NCBI GenBank assembly: GCA_937880065.1
Contig: CALFMA010000259.1
Location: forward strand, 1-7,861
Origin: an uncultured Ruminococcus sp.
Lineage (GTDB): Bacteria; Bacillota_A; Clostridia; Oscillospirales; Ruminococcaceae
DNA: 7,861 bases
Reading direction: 5' to 3'
Shown here one piece after another: positions 1 to 6,404 of this stretch (position 1 is the first letter of the stretch; every line of letters begins with the position of its first letter). The notes under the pieces are model-generated. The model worked only from the letters and a program-made list of their open reading frames with translations. It was not told the DNA's origin and searched no databases. The translations under genes and the position numbers were made by a program.

Positions 1-579
1 ATAGAGCTGAGAAAGGCAAGCAGCCATCTTTCCGCTTCCGGGGCCGGGCGCCGTGATAACGACGAGATGCTTTGTCGTTTCGATATAGTCGTTCTTTCCA
101 TAGCCCTCGTCGCTCATAATAAGCTTGAGATTTGTGGGGTAGCCGTTTATGTGATAGTGGTGATAAACCTTTATTCCGAGAGCTTCGAGTCTTGACTGGA
201 AGGCGTCGGCACTTGCCTGACCTTCATATTGGGTAAGTACAACACTGCTTACGTAAAGACCGATTTTCTTAAATATATGAAATAAGCGGATTACGTCAAC
301 GTCATAGGTAATCCCAAGGTCGCCTCTGACCTTATTTTTCTCAATATCAGCCGAGTTTATTACAATCACAATCTCAGCGTCGTCTTTGAGCTGGAGAAGC
401 ATTTGGAGCTTACTGTCGGGCTTGAATCCGGGAAGGACTCTTGACGCGTGGTAATCGTCAAAAAGCTTTCCGCCGAATTCGAGATAGAGCTTATCGCCGA
501 ACTGGTCAATACGCTTGCGGATATGCTCCGATTGCATTTTCAGATATTTTTCGTTATCAAAGCCGATTTTAGTATTCAT
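1..579 (-). CDS. DUF1846 family protein, N-terminal part (cut by window edge)
   Basis: The reading frame is open for 193 codons from the ATG at 577-579 to the window edge, so the stop and the C-terminal part lie outside. The product starts MNTKIGFDNEKYLKMQSEHI and carries segments I recognise from the DUF1846 (UPF0371) family: LYLEFGGKLFDDYHASRVLP at residues 31-50, then a VRGDLGITYD segment, SDEGYGKNDYIET, and a glycine-rich APGPGSGKMA loop at residues 177-186 that resembles a nucleotide-binding P-loop. Family members are about 500 residues long, so roughly 40% is present. The start is supported by a GGAGG ribosome-binding site just upstream (rev-comp of 588-592) and by a sigma-A promoter at 611-639. 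The cellular role of the family is not established; a nucleotide-dependent enzyme is only a guess from the loop. The gene is divergent from dpaA and looks intact within the visible part. Confidence 0.9.
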   Translation of the reverse strand, partial: MNTKIGFDNEKYLKMQSEHIRKRIDQFGDKLYLEFGGKLFDDYHASRVLPGFKPDSKLQMLLQLKDDAEIVIVINSADIEKNKVRGDLGITYDVDVIRLFHIFKKIGLYVSSVVLTQYEGQASADAFQSRLEALGIKVYHHYHINGYPTNLKLIMSDEGYGKNDYIETTKHLVVITAPGPGSGKMAACLSQLY

Positions 580-610
580 AAAAATTCCCTCCGTTAATTA
601 CGCTATTACT

Positions 611-639
611 ATTATATAGCAAAACGAAAAAAAATGCAA
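611..639 (-). promoter_or_regulatory. Sigma-A-type promoter of the DUF1846 gene
   Basis: Read on the minus strand, TTGCAT (639-634) is followed after exactly 17 bases by a perfect TATAAT (616-611). Transcription would start near 604, giving a leader of about 25 bases that contains the GGAGG ribosome-binding site. Hexamers and spacing are near consensus for the housekeeping sigma factor, so constitutive vegetative expression is the simplest reading. Confidence 0.75.
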
Positions 640-693
640 GGGATAATCGGAAATTATTTTGGACAAAATTTAAGGGCATCTTTAAAGACAATA

Positions 694-720
694 ACCAATT
701 TCCCCTGTCTGCATATAATG
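694..720 (+). promoter_or_regulatory. Probable mother-cell sporulation promoter (sigma-K/E-like) of dpaAB
   Basis: AC at 694-695 is separated by 16 bases from CATATAATG at 712-720. The sigma-K pattern known from Bacillus is AC, 16-17 bases, CATAnnnTA; the match here fails only at the last base. The same block also approaches the sigma-E pattern (ATA at 691-693, CATATAAT at 712-719). A TATAAT is embedded at 714-719, but the sequence at the sigma-A -35 position (ATAACC) is poor. Because the downstream genes make dipicolinate, a sigma-K target in Bacillus subtilis, a sporulation promoter is the better reading, though sigma-A cannot be excluded. Confidence 0.5.
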
Positions 721-754
721 AGTATGAAAAGTTTTTTCAAGGAGTACAACAATT

Positions 755-1600
755 ATGAGCAACAGAAAAATTTTAATTGTCGGCGGTGACATTCGTCAGA
801 TTTACTGCGGAGAAAAACTGTCAGAGTTCGCCGATGTGTATTTCATAGGCTTTGAAAATGCCGATATACAGCCGAAAATCCCTGCTGAGAAATCCTGCCG
901 CTATGCCCTGCTCCCCATTTCTCCCCCCACGGCATCAGGAGAATTATCTGCTCCCCTTAGCGACAAAAAAATCTTCACGAAAAATATTTCTCAATATCTC
1001 ACGGATAATGCTGTAATTTTCACAGGTATACATCCCGAAAAAACAACGGCATTTTTCCCCGATTTCACGGTAATTTCCTACACGGAGCAAGAAGATTTCG
1101 CCTTAAAAAATGCCATATCAACGGCTGAGGGTGCAGTTATGACGGCTCTTGAAAATCTAAGCGTAACTCTCAACGGCTTGCCTGTCCTCATTGTGGGAAT
1201 GGGGCGGATTTCTTCGGCTCTTGTGAATATCCTCAAAGGCTTCGGGGCAGATATTACCGTGGCGGTGAGGAATAGCCGTGGCAGAGCAAAATCCGCAATT
1301 TTCGGGGTGAAATCCATATTCACAGAGGATATTTCGGGGGAATTTCCATTGGTGTTCAATACCGCACCAAATCTTGTGTTTACAGAAGATAAACTGCGGA
1401 AATTCCCCGATAATACCATATTTATCGAACTTGCTTCAAAGCCCTACGGCTTTGATTTTCAAATGGGTGAACAGCTTAATAAAAAAATCATACTTGCATC
1501 GGGACTGCCTGCCAAAAAAGCACCCGTAACCGCAGGCTATGATTTAGCCGACACAATTTCGGCTATTATAAATGAAAGGGGAACTGCTTATGACCGATGA
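755..1600 (+). CDS. dpaA: Dipicolinate synthase subunit A (SpoVFA/DpaA)
   Basis: With DpaB, this protein oxidises 4-hydroxy-tetrahydrodipicolinate from the lysine pathway to dipicolinic acid, the Ca-chelated solute of the spore core; the reaction takes place in the mother cell. The 281-residue product (about 297 in Bacillus) has the DpaA N-terminal domain, beginning RKILIVGGDIRQIYCGEKL and continuing as FADVYFIGFE. A conserved TAEGAVMTALENLSVTLNG stretch follows, then a Rossmann NAD(P)-binding loop LIVGMGRISSALVNIL around residues 145-160 (G148-x-G150-R151). The C-terminal end LASGLPAKKAPVTAGYDLAD is also typical. AAGGAG at 739-744, 10 bases before ATG 755, sets the start. The gene overlaps dpaB by 11 bases, implying translational coupling. 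A sporulation-type promoter precedes it. No defects are visible. The assignment rests on remembered family motifs, not on a search. Confidence 0.93.
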   Translation: MSNRKILIVGGDIRQIYCGEKLSEFADVYFIGFENADIQPKIPAEKSCRYALLPISPPTASGELSAPLSDKKIFTKNISQYLTDNAVIFTGIHPEKTTAFFPDFTVISYTEQEDFALKNAISTAEGAVMTALENLSVTLNGLPVLIVGMGRISSALVNILKGFGADITVAVRNSRGRAKSAIFGVKSIFTEDISGEFPLVFNTAPNLVFTEDKLRKFPDNTIFIELASKPYGFDFQMGEQLNKKIILASGLPAKKAPVTAGYDLADTISAIINERGTAYDR

Positions 1601-2180
1601 TTTCACAGGAAAACGCATAGGATTCGCAATGACCGCCTCATTCTGCTCCTTTGAGCGATGCTTTAAACAGGCGGAAAATCTCCTATCGGCAGGGGCAGAA
1701 CTTGTCCCCATTATGTCGGAAAATGCCGCAGGAATTTCCTCACGGTTCGGCACAGCTGAGGAAAATAAAAAGCGGCTTGCCAAAATCTGCGGCAGGGAGG
1801 TTATAACCGATATTGCAGGTGCAGAGCCAATCGGTCCGAAAAATATGACAGATATTATGTTAGTTGCACCTTGTACATCAAACACGGCGGCAAAGCTTAA
1901 TTCGGGAATTACCGACACAGCGGTTACAATGGCGGTGAAATCCCACCTGAGAAGCGGAAAGCCTGTCGTTCTTGCCATTGCGTCAAACGACTCTTTGCTT
2001 GCATCGGCGAAAAATATCGGGGAACTTTTCAACAGAAAAAATTACTACTTTGTGCCAATGCTGCAAGACGATATTATTAAAAAGCCTGCCTCCCTCGTTG
2101 CACAGTTTGAACTTATTCCCGAAGCTGTCCTTGCGGCTTTCAATGGTATTCAGTTAAGACCAATTATTGTTAATGCGTAA
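1590..2180 (+). CDS. dpaB: Dipicolinate synthase subunit B (SpoVFB/DpaB)
   Basis: This is the flavoprotein-fold partner of DpaA in dipicolinate synthesis. The product is 196 residues (about 200 in Bacillus). It opens with FTGKRIGFAMTASFCSFERC, a flavoprotein-type first strand and loop. It then has MLVAPCTSNTAAKLNSGITD, followed by the conserved block SGKPVVLAIASNDSLLASA and the late block KNYYFVPMLQDDIIKKPASL, all matching the SpoVFB pattern I know. An in-frame ATG also occurs at 1572, but AAAGGGG at 1575-1581 sits 8 bases ahead of ATG 1590, so 1590 is the better start; the protein then begins MTDDFTGKRIG. The start lies inside the end of dpaA. No clear intrinsic terminator follows; the palindromic element beginning 11 bases after the stop may serve as one. 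Confidence 0.93.
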   Translation: MTDDFTGKRIGFAMTASFCSFERCFKQAENLLSAGAELVPIMSENAAGISSRFGTAEENKKRLAKICGREVITDIAGAEPIGPKNMTDIMLVAPCTSNTAAKLNSGITDTAVTMAVKSHLRSGKPVVLAIASNDSLLASAKNIGELFNRKNYYFVPMLQDDIIKKPASLVAQFELIPEAVLAAFNGIQLRPIIVNA

Positions 2181-2190
2181 TTATTTTTAA

Positions 2191-2345
2191 AGCCGTTAGC
2201 CATTGGGGGCGGTGAATATTGCGATATACCGTCAATCTGTGTAGGGGCGGATATTATCTTTTTTTAGCTTTTAGCTGGCGGATAATATTCACCCCTACAC
2301 AATATATCAGCCGCCCGCATAGCTAAAGGCTAATAGCTAACAGCT
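2191..2345. repeat. Imperfect palindromic element, MITE/REP-like, in the dpaB-lipoprotein gap
   Basis: The element is built of nested inverted repeats. A 14-base end at 2191-2204 (AGCCGTTAGCCATT) matches the reverse complement of 2332-2345 at 12 of 14 positions. GGGCGG at 2207-2212 pairs with CCGCCC at 2311-2316, and GATATA at 2223-2228 pairs with TATATC at 2303-2308. The core arms 2238-2258 and 2281-2301 (left arm begins TGTGTAGGGGCGGATATT) match at 19 of 21 positions around a 22-base loop. Its right side also holds several AGCTAA-type repeats (2320-2352). No open reading frame is present. The architecture suits a non-autonomous transposable element or an extragenic palindrome, and an RNA copy would fold into a long hairpin that could end or protect dpaAB mRNA. 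The rest of the gap (2346-2499) holds only the next gene's promoter and ribosome-binding site. Confidence 0.65.
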
Positions 2346-2419
2346 AATAGCTCGTATTATGCAAACTGCTGTGATTTAGTATATGCTAACTGGTCATTTC
2401 GCTGAAATTTCAAAAAACT

Positions 2420-2456
2420 TTGACTTTTTGAGCCTCTAAATACACTATGTTATAGA
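2420..2456 (+). promoter_or_regulatory. Promoter region of the solute-binding lipoprotein gene
   Basis: The best fit is TTGAGC at 2428-2433, 17 bases, then TATAGA at 2451-2456 preceded by TG (2448-2449) as an extended -10. A stronger -35 hexamer, TTGACT at 2420-2425, lies just upstream but finds no good -10 at normal spacing (CACTAT at 17 bases). The stretch around 2412-2429 resembles the one around the cellulase promoter (CAAAAA, then a TTGAC core, then a T-run), so the two genes may share upstream control elements. The exact start site is uncertain. Confidence 0.45.
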
Positions 2457-2499
2457 ATGTTGAAAATACTTCTGAAAAACATCACAAGGAGGAATTACT

Positions 2500-3900
2500 A
2501 TGAAAAAGACATTATCATTTTTAACCGCCCTTATTGCCCTGTGTTCCGCTGTTTCCTGCAATTCGGACAAGCCTGCGGAAACGTCACTTCCTATGAATGA
2601 GCCTGTATACAACGAGGAGGGCAAGCCTGTTATAACCGTAGGAACTATGGGGTATATCGACCCGCTTTTCAACGACCACCTCAACAAGCCAAAGGATTTT
2701 GATATAAAAGTGGTAAACTATGCCCAAGGCATAGAATACACTACCGAAAAGGAATTTATAGAAGCCATTAACAATGAGATGTATATGGCGATGCTTACAG
2801 GCGAGTCCCCTGATATTCTCTGCCATAATGCCGCAGGTATGCTGAATATGGACAGAAATGGCTTGCTTGCTGACCTGTACTCCTTTATGGACGGTGAAAG
2901 CAAGCTGAAACGGGAGGATTTTCTCCCCTGTGCATTAGAGGGACTTGAAATAGAGGGCAGACTTCCTGCTGTTATGGAGGCATACTCTCTGCATACCGCC
3001 GTAGCAAAGACAAAATTCATTCCAAAGGAATATGAGCATTGGACATCTGCGGACGCAATGAAATTCTATGAAGAATACAAAGATAAAATGGACTTCTGCA
3101 AATATACTTCTGAGTCGTCCCTTGCGGAATATATGCTTAAAATTGAGGGATTAGGCTCAATCGACCACCGAAAGGCAGTCTGCGATTTCGGCACTTCATT
3201 TAAAAATACTCTGCAATTCTGCCTTGACACGCCCATACAAGCAGAAGGTGAACCGAATTTCGCCCTTATGGATGACTACGACTTTAACGCATATCATAAA
3301 GATGAAGAAACACGTGGACTTAATGACACTCAGCTTGTATTCCCCCTGAACATAAATGGCTTTAATTCGGGACTTGGACAGCATACATACGGATTTTTCA
3401 ACAAGGAGGATATAACCTTCGTGGGATACCCCTCTGAAAACGGCAGCGGTGCTTATGTACAGTCAGCAAATAAGGTTCTATATGGAATTACAGAGCAATG
3501 CAGCAACAAAAAATCCGCCTGGGAGCTTATAACGCTTATTCTGAAACAACAGGAAAAACTTGAAAAATACGAAGTTACTGACGCACGAGGAATTCCCGTC
3601 TTAAAGGAGCAGTTACAGCGTGACTATGACCGCCCCTCAGATTATAATAACTCCATAAATAATGGTTATATGTGGAACTGGAACAATTACGGAGAGGAGG
3701 AATTTATAACTCAGGAATACAAGGATATGCTTTATGAGTACATTTTAAGCGTACCTGCCAACCCCTATTTTTACAACTGGGATTTACAGAATATCATTGA
3801 TGAGGAAGTTGAATATGCCATAAACGGTGACAGAAATGCCGATGATACCGCATATATCCTCAATGACCGCCTTGGAACATATCTCAGCGAAAAATCTTAA
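2500..3900 (+). CDS. Extracellular solute-binding lipoprotein (family 1-like)
   Basis: The 466-residue product has a lipoprotein signal peptide: MKK, a hydrophobic stretch TLSFLTALIALCSAVS, then Cys20 in an AVSC lipobox. It should be anchored on the outer face of the membrane. The mature part starts with an Asn/Asp/Pro/Glu-rich linker, then KPVITVGTMGYIDPLFNDHL, and has segments typical of ABC-transporter substrate-binding proteins: MLTGESPDILCHNAAGMLNM followed by LLADLYSFM, then later QCSNKKSAWELITLIL. Length fits the sugar/oligosaccharide-binding class. AAGGAGG at 2486-2492, 7 bases before ATG 2500, fixes the start. No permease or ATPase gene lies nearby; the next gene is a cellulase under its own promoter. 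The ligand cannot be told from sequence; cello-oligosaccharide is a guess from the neighbourhood. A purely sensory or surface-binding role is also possible. Confidence 0.75.
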   Translation: MKKTLSFLTALIALCSAVSCNSDKPAETSLPMNEPVYNEEGKPVITVGTMGYIDPLFNDHLNKPKDFDIKVVNYAQGIEYTTEKEFIEAINNEMYMAMLTGESPDILCHNAAGMLNMDRNGLLADLYSFMDGESKLKREDFLPCALEGLEIEGRLPAVMEAYSLHTAVAKTKFIPKEYEHWTSADAMKFYEEYKDKMDFCKYTSESSLAEYMLKIEGLGSIDHRKAVCDFGTSFKNTLQFCLDTPIQAEGEPNFALMDDYDFNAYHKDEETRGLNDTQLVFPLNINGFNSGLGQHTYGFFNKEDITFVGYPSENGSGAYVQSANKVLYGITEQCSNKKSAWELITLILKQQEKLEKYEVTDARGIPVLKEQLQRDYDRPSDYNNSINNGYMWNWNNYGEEEFITQEYKDMLYEYILSVPANPYFYNWDLQNIIDEEVEYAINGDRNADDTAYILNDRLGTYLSEKS

Positions 3901-3985
3901 CCTAATTTGAATTAATTAAGTTATTAATTATGCAGTTTAGCTAAAAATCAAGCTTAAAATTCTACAGCAACAAATACAAAAACCC

Positions 3986-4014
3986 TTGACCTTTTTATTG
4001 CAATGTGCTAAAAT
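3986..4014 (+). promoter_or_regulatory. Strong sigma-A promoter of the GH5 endoglucanase gene
   Basis: TTGACC at 3986-3991 and TAAAAT at 4009-4014 are separated by exactly 17 bases; each hexamer differs from consensus at one position. Transcription should start near 4020, leaving a leader of about 68 bases. The preceding 85 bases (3901-3985) are AT-rich and contain no gene; a short all-AT inverted repeat there is not convincing as a terminator. Confidence 0.75.
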
Positions 4015-4019
4015 TAAAG

Positions 4020-4088
4020 TAGCGAAGCAGATTTCCTGCACTAAGTCTGTGCCGCTATGTGAAAAAATCGTTTTGGGAGGAATTAAAA
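4020..4088 (+). promoter_or_regulatory. Foldable 5' leader of the endoglucanase mRNA with its ribosome-binding site
   Basis: From the predicted start site the leader can form an outer stem, TAGCG (4020-4024) with CGCTA (4053-4057). It encloses two possible small hairpins: GCAG 4027-4030 with CTGC 4036-4039, and GCAC 4038-4041 with GTGC 4049-4052. The two inner hairpins share bases 4038-4039, so they compete at the edge. Downstream is an unpaired A-rich stretch and GGGAGG at 4075-4080, 8 bases from ATG 4089. This could simply be a stabilising 5' structure. I recognise no known riboswitch, and the ribosome-binding site is not obviously sequestered. Confidence 0.35.
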
Positions 4089-6293
4089 ATGGTTATCAAA
4101 AAAACCAGAATCACACGCTTTGTAAGCAGTGCCGTTGCTGCGGCTTGTCTTGCAACAGGTCTTAACTTCGCACCATTTACAATGGAAATCGAAGCTGCTG
4201 ACCAGCTTACTGCATTCGAGATTACAGAGGCAATGCAGATTGGCTGGAACTTAGGCAACACTCTTGACGCTTACCCTTCAAAGGGCGGTGTACCGCTCGA
4301 ATCCTGCGGTCTTGAAGCTGAAACTTGCTGGGGCACCCCCAAGACTACACCTGAGCTTATCGCTGCTGTAAAGGCTAAGGGATTCAATACAATCCGTGTT
4401 CCTGTAACATGGTTCCAGCACGTTGACAAGAGCAACGGCTACAAAATTGATGAAGCATGGCTTGCACGTGTAAAGGAAATCGTTGACTACTGCTATGAGC
4501 AGGATATGTACGTTATCCTCAACCTCCACCACGAAGAACCATATGTAAACCGTTCTACTCTCGGTGCAGATTATGAGGAACTTACAGGGTATGTTTCTTC
4601 ACTCTGGAAACAGATTGCAGAAACTTTCAAGGACTACGACCAGCGTCTTGTATTCGAAACTATGAACGAACCTCGTGCTAAGGGTACAGACCACGAATGG
4701 TGGGGTCCTACAAAGGAAGAAACAGACACAATTAATAAAATCAACGCTGACGCTCTTGAAGTTATCAGAGGTACAGGCGATGACAACAACGACACTCGTC
4801 TTGTTATGATGCCAGGCTACTGTGCTTCAAGCGACACTTCAATGATGTCAAAAATCGTTGTTCCCGATGATGAATATGTTGCTGTATCTGTACACGCATA
4901 TTCACCCTACAACTTCACAATGAACGCTGAAGTTAAGGACCACAGCACATTTACAACTGCTTACGCTACAGAACTTACTTCTATCCTCGACGGTATCAGA
5001 AAGACTTTCGGCGATAAGGATATTCCTGTAGTTCTCGGCGAATTCAGCGCTTCCAACTTCGGAAACACAGAGGCTCGTGTAGAGTGGGCTAAGGCTTACA
5101 TCTCACAGACTAAGGAAATGGGTATCCCCTGCGTTCTTTGGGATAACAACGTAGAAAAGAACAACGGCGGTGAGGCTCATGGCTATATCAACAGAAGCAA
5201 TCTCACATGGTATGAGGGTTCTGAAACTGTTGTTGATACTATGATGGATGTTCTCAAGGACGATTCAATCGTATGGGGCAGCGGAAGAAAATCTCCTACA
5301 ATTGAGCATGATGATATTGATTCAGGCTTTATCGTAAGCGACGATACACATGAACTTGATGCTTCTGTAAAGGACGGCAACTGCACTCCGGGTCTTAACG
5401 CTACATGGAAAGAACTTGAGGGCGGTGATGTAGCTGTTCAGTATACAGGCGACCAGCCCGTTATCGCTGTAGTTGACGGTGATTGGCTCAACTGGACAGA
5501 AATCAAGGCTTATGACGACAAGGACGGTATTGCATACTACTCCGCTAAGCACATTGCTTCTGCATGGGGCGAAGATAAGGTTGACGAAATCGCTCACCTC
5601 TTTGTACGTACAAACAGCACAACAACTGTAACTAAGATTGCTATTATCGGCGAGGGTAAGGGCGAAATCGAAGCTCCCCCCGAGGATACAACAAAGAAGT
5701 ATGAAGTTGATTTTGCTAACAGAGGCGATTCCAACACTCTCACATTCACAATCGAGGGTAAAGCCGGTTCTACAACTAACGGCTGCGTTGGCTATATGGG
5801 CGACGAATGGACAAATATTGAATGGGACGGCAAAATCGGTGATGACGGCAAGCTTAATGTTGAAGTTGATATTACAACAATTCCTGCTTCCGTTAAATCT
5901 GCACAGATTCAGATTTGGTGGTGCGATGACGAAAACGGCGAAATGACAGTTTACAACTTCAAGTCAGCTGATGTGGTAGAGCCTACAACAGAGCCTACAG
6001 AAGCACCTACAACAGCTGCACCTCAGCCTACAGAGCCTACAGAAGCTCCTTCAGTTCCTTCTGTTCCCGCAACATTGTACGGCGATGCAAATAATGACGG
6101 CAAAATCACAATTGCTGACGCTGCTGCTATTCTTCAGACTCTCAGCAACTCTGACAAATATCCTCTTTCTGAGCAGGGTGCTGCAAACTCTGATGTAAAC
6201 GGCGTAACAGGTATCACAGTTGATGACGCTATTGTTATTATGAAGATTGATGCAAAACTTATTGAAGCTTCCGAGCTTCCTCTTAAAGCTTAA
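4089..6293 (+). CDS. Cellulosomal GH5 (subfamily 4-like) endoglucanase with dockerin
   Basis: This is a secreted endo-beta-glucanase of 734 residues. Residues 1-36 are a signal peptide (basic start, Ala-rich core, cleavage near IEA-AD). The GH5 barrel spans about 42-390: IGWNLGNTLDA, ETCWGTP, R103 in TIRVPVTW, H147-H148 in NLHHE, acid/base E194 in ETMNEPR, H269 and Y271 in SVHAYSP, nucleophile E318 in VVLGEFSA, W351 in VLWDNN. Two beta-rich modules follow, about 411-525 and 538-630; I cannot place either in a named family, and carbohydrate binding is inferred. A Thr/Pro/Glu linker (631-662) leads to a dockerin (663-734) with calcium loop GDANNDGKITIAD and a second, altered loop SDVNGVTGITVDD. 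A GTG at 4059 is in frame but lies before the ribosome-binding site (GGGAGG 4075-4080), so ATG 4089 is the start. The gene has its own promoter and terminator. Subfamily 4 also includes xyloglucanases and xylanases, so the substrate is not certain. Confidence 0.92.
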   Translation: MVIKKTRITRFVSSAVAAACLATGLNFAPFTMEIEAADQLTAFEITEAMQIGWNLGNTLDAYPSKGGVPLESCGLEAETCWGTPKTTPELIAAVKAKGFNTIRVPVTWFQHVDKSNGYKIDEAWLARVKEIVDYCYEQDMYVILNLHHEEPYVNRSTLGADYEELTGYVSSLWKQIAETFKDYDQRLVFETMNEPRAKGTDHEWWGPTKEETDTINKINADALEVIRGTGDDNNDTRLVMMPGYCASSDTSMMSKIVVPDDEYVAVSVHAYSPYNFTMNAEVKDHSTFTTAYATELTSILDGIRKTFGDKDIPVVLGEFSASNFGNTEARVEWAKAYISQTKEMGIPCVLWDNNVEKNNGGEAHGYINRSNLTWYEGSETVVDTMMDVLKDDSIVWGSGRKSPTIEHDDIDSGFIVSDDTHELDASVKDGNCTPGLNATWKELEGGDVAVQYTGDQPVIAVVDGDWLNWTEIKAYDDKDGIAYYSAKHIASAWGEDKVDEIAHLFVRTNSTTTVTKIAIIGEGKGEIEAPPEDTTKKYEVDFANRGDSNTLTFTIEGKAGSTTNGCVGYMGDEWTNIEWDGKIGDDGKLNVEVDITTIPASVKSAQIQIWWCDDENGEMTVYNFKSADVVEPTTEPTEAPTTAAPQPTEPTEAPSVPSVPATLYGDANNDGKITIADAAAILQTLSNSDKYPLSEQGAANSDVNGVTGITVDDAIVIMKIDAKLIEASELPLKA

Positions 6294-6304
6294 TAATAAA
6301 AATT

Positions 6305-6335
6305 ATGCGGTAGTCGAAAAACTACCGCATTTTTT
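6305..6335 (+). terminator. Intrinsic terminator of the endoglucanase gene
   Basis: ATGCGGTAGT (6305-6314) and ACTACCGCAT (6321-6330) form a perfect 10-bp stem with a 6-base loop, CGAAAA, followed directly by five Ts. It begins 11 bases after the TAA at 6291-6293. The A-rich flank on the left gives it weak activity potential on the other strand as well. Confidence 0.92.
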
Positions 6336-6351
6336 ATCAATCGCTAATATA

Positions 6352-6380
6352 TAAAAACGGCGGAACACACGTTCCGCCGT
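6352..6380 (-). terminator. Intrinsic terminator of the minus-strand cellulase gene
   Basis: ACGGCGGAAC (6357-6366) and GTTCCGCCGT (6371-6380) form a perfect 10-bp GC-rich stem with a 4-base loop. Read on the minus strand, the stem is followed by a T-run (complement of 6353-6357). It lies 24 bases past the stop of the dockerin-bearing gene. Together with the terminator at 6305-6335 it separates two convergent transcripts. Confidence 0.9.
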
Positions 6381-6404
6381 CAAAATTAATTGTTCAATTC
6401 CGTC

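Noticed and set aside
1544..2032. 162-residue minus-strand frame opposite dpaB
   Set aside because: It lies opposite a well-supported gene, has no ribosome-binding site and no recognisable motif.
3913..3930. TAATTAA/TTAATTA inverted repeat as terminator of the lipoprotein gene
   Set aside because: The stem is only A-T pairs and no T-run follows; chance in an AT-rich gap is likely.
4058..4080. Catabolite-repression (cre) operator near the endoglucanase start
   Set aside because: The CG at 4069-4070 lies in A/T runs, but the flanking TG...CA ends of the cre pattern do not line up on either strand.
4059..4088. GTG at 4059 as the start of the endoglucanase (10 extra residues)
   Set aside because: It has no ribosome-binding site, it places acidic and aromatic residues before the signal peptide, and the strong GGGAGG at 4075-4080 would lie inside the gene. 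ATG 4089 fits spacing and signal peptide.
5638..5946. 102-residue plus-strand frame inside the endoglucanase
   Set aside because: It is out of frame with the continuous enzyme reading, which carries domain-like sequence throughout.
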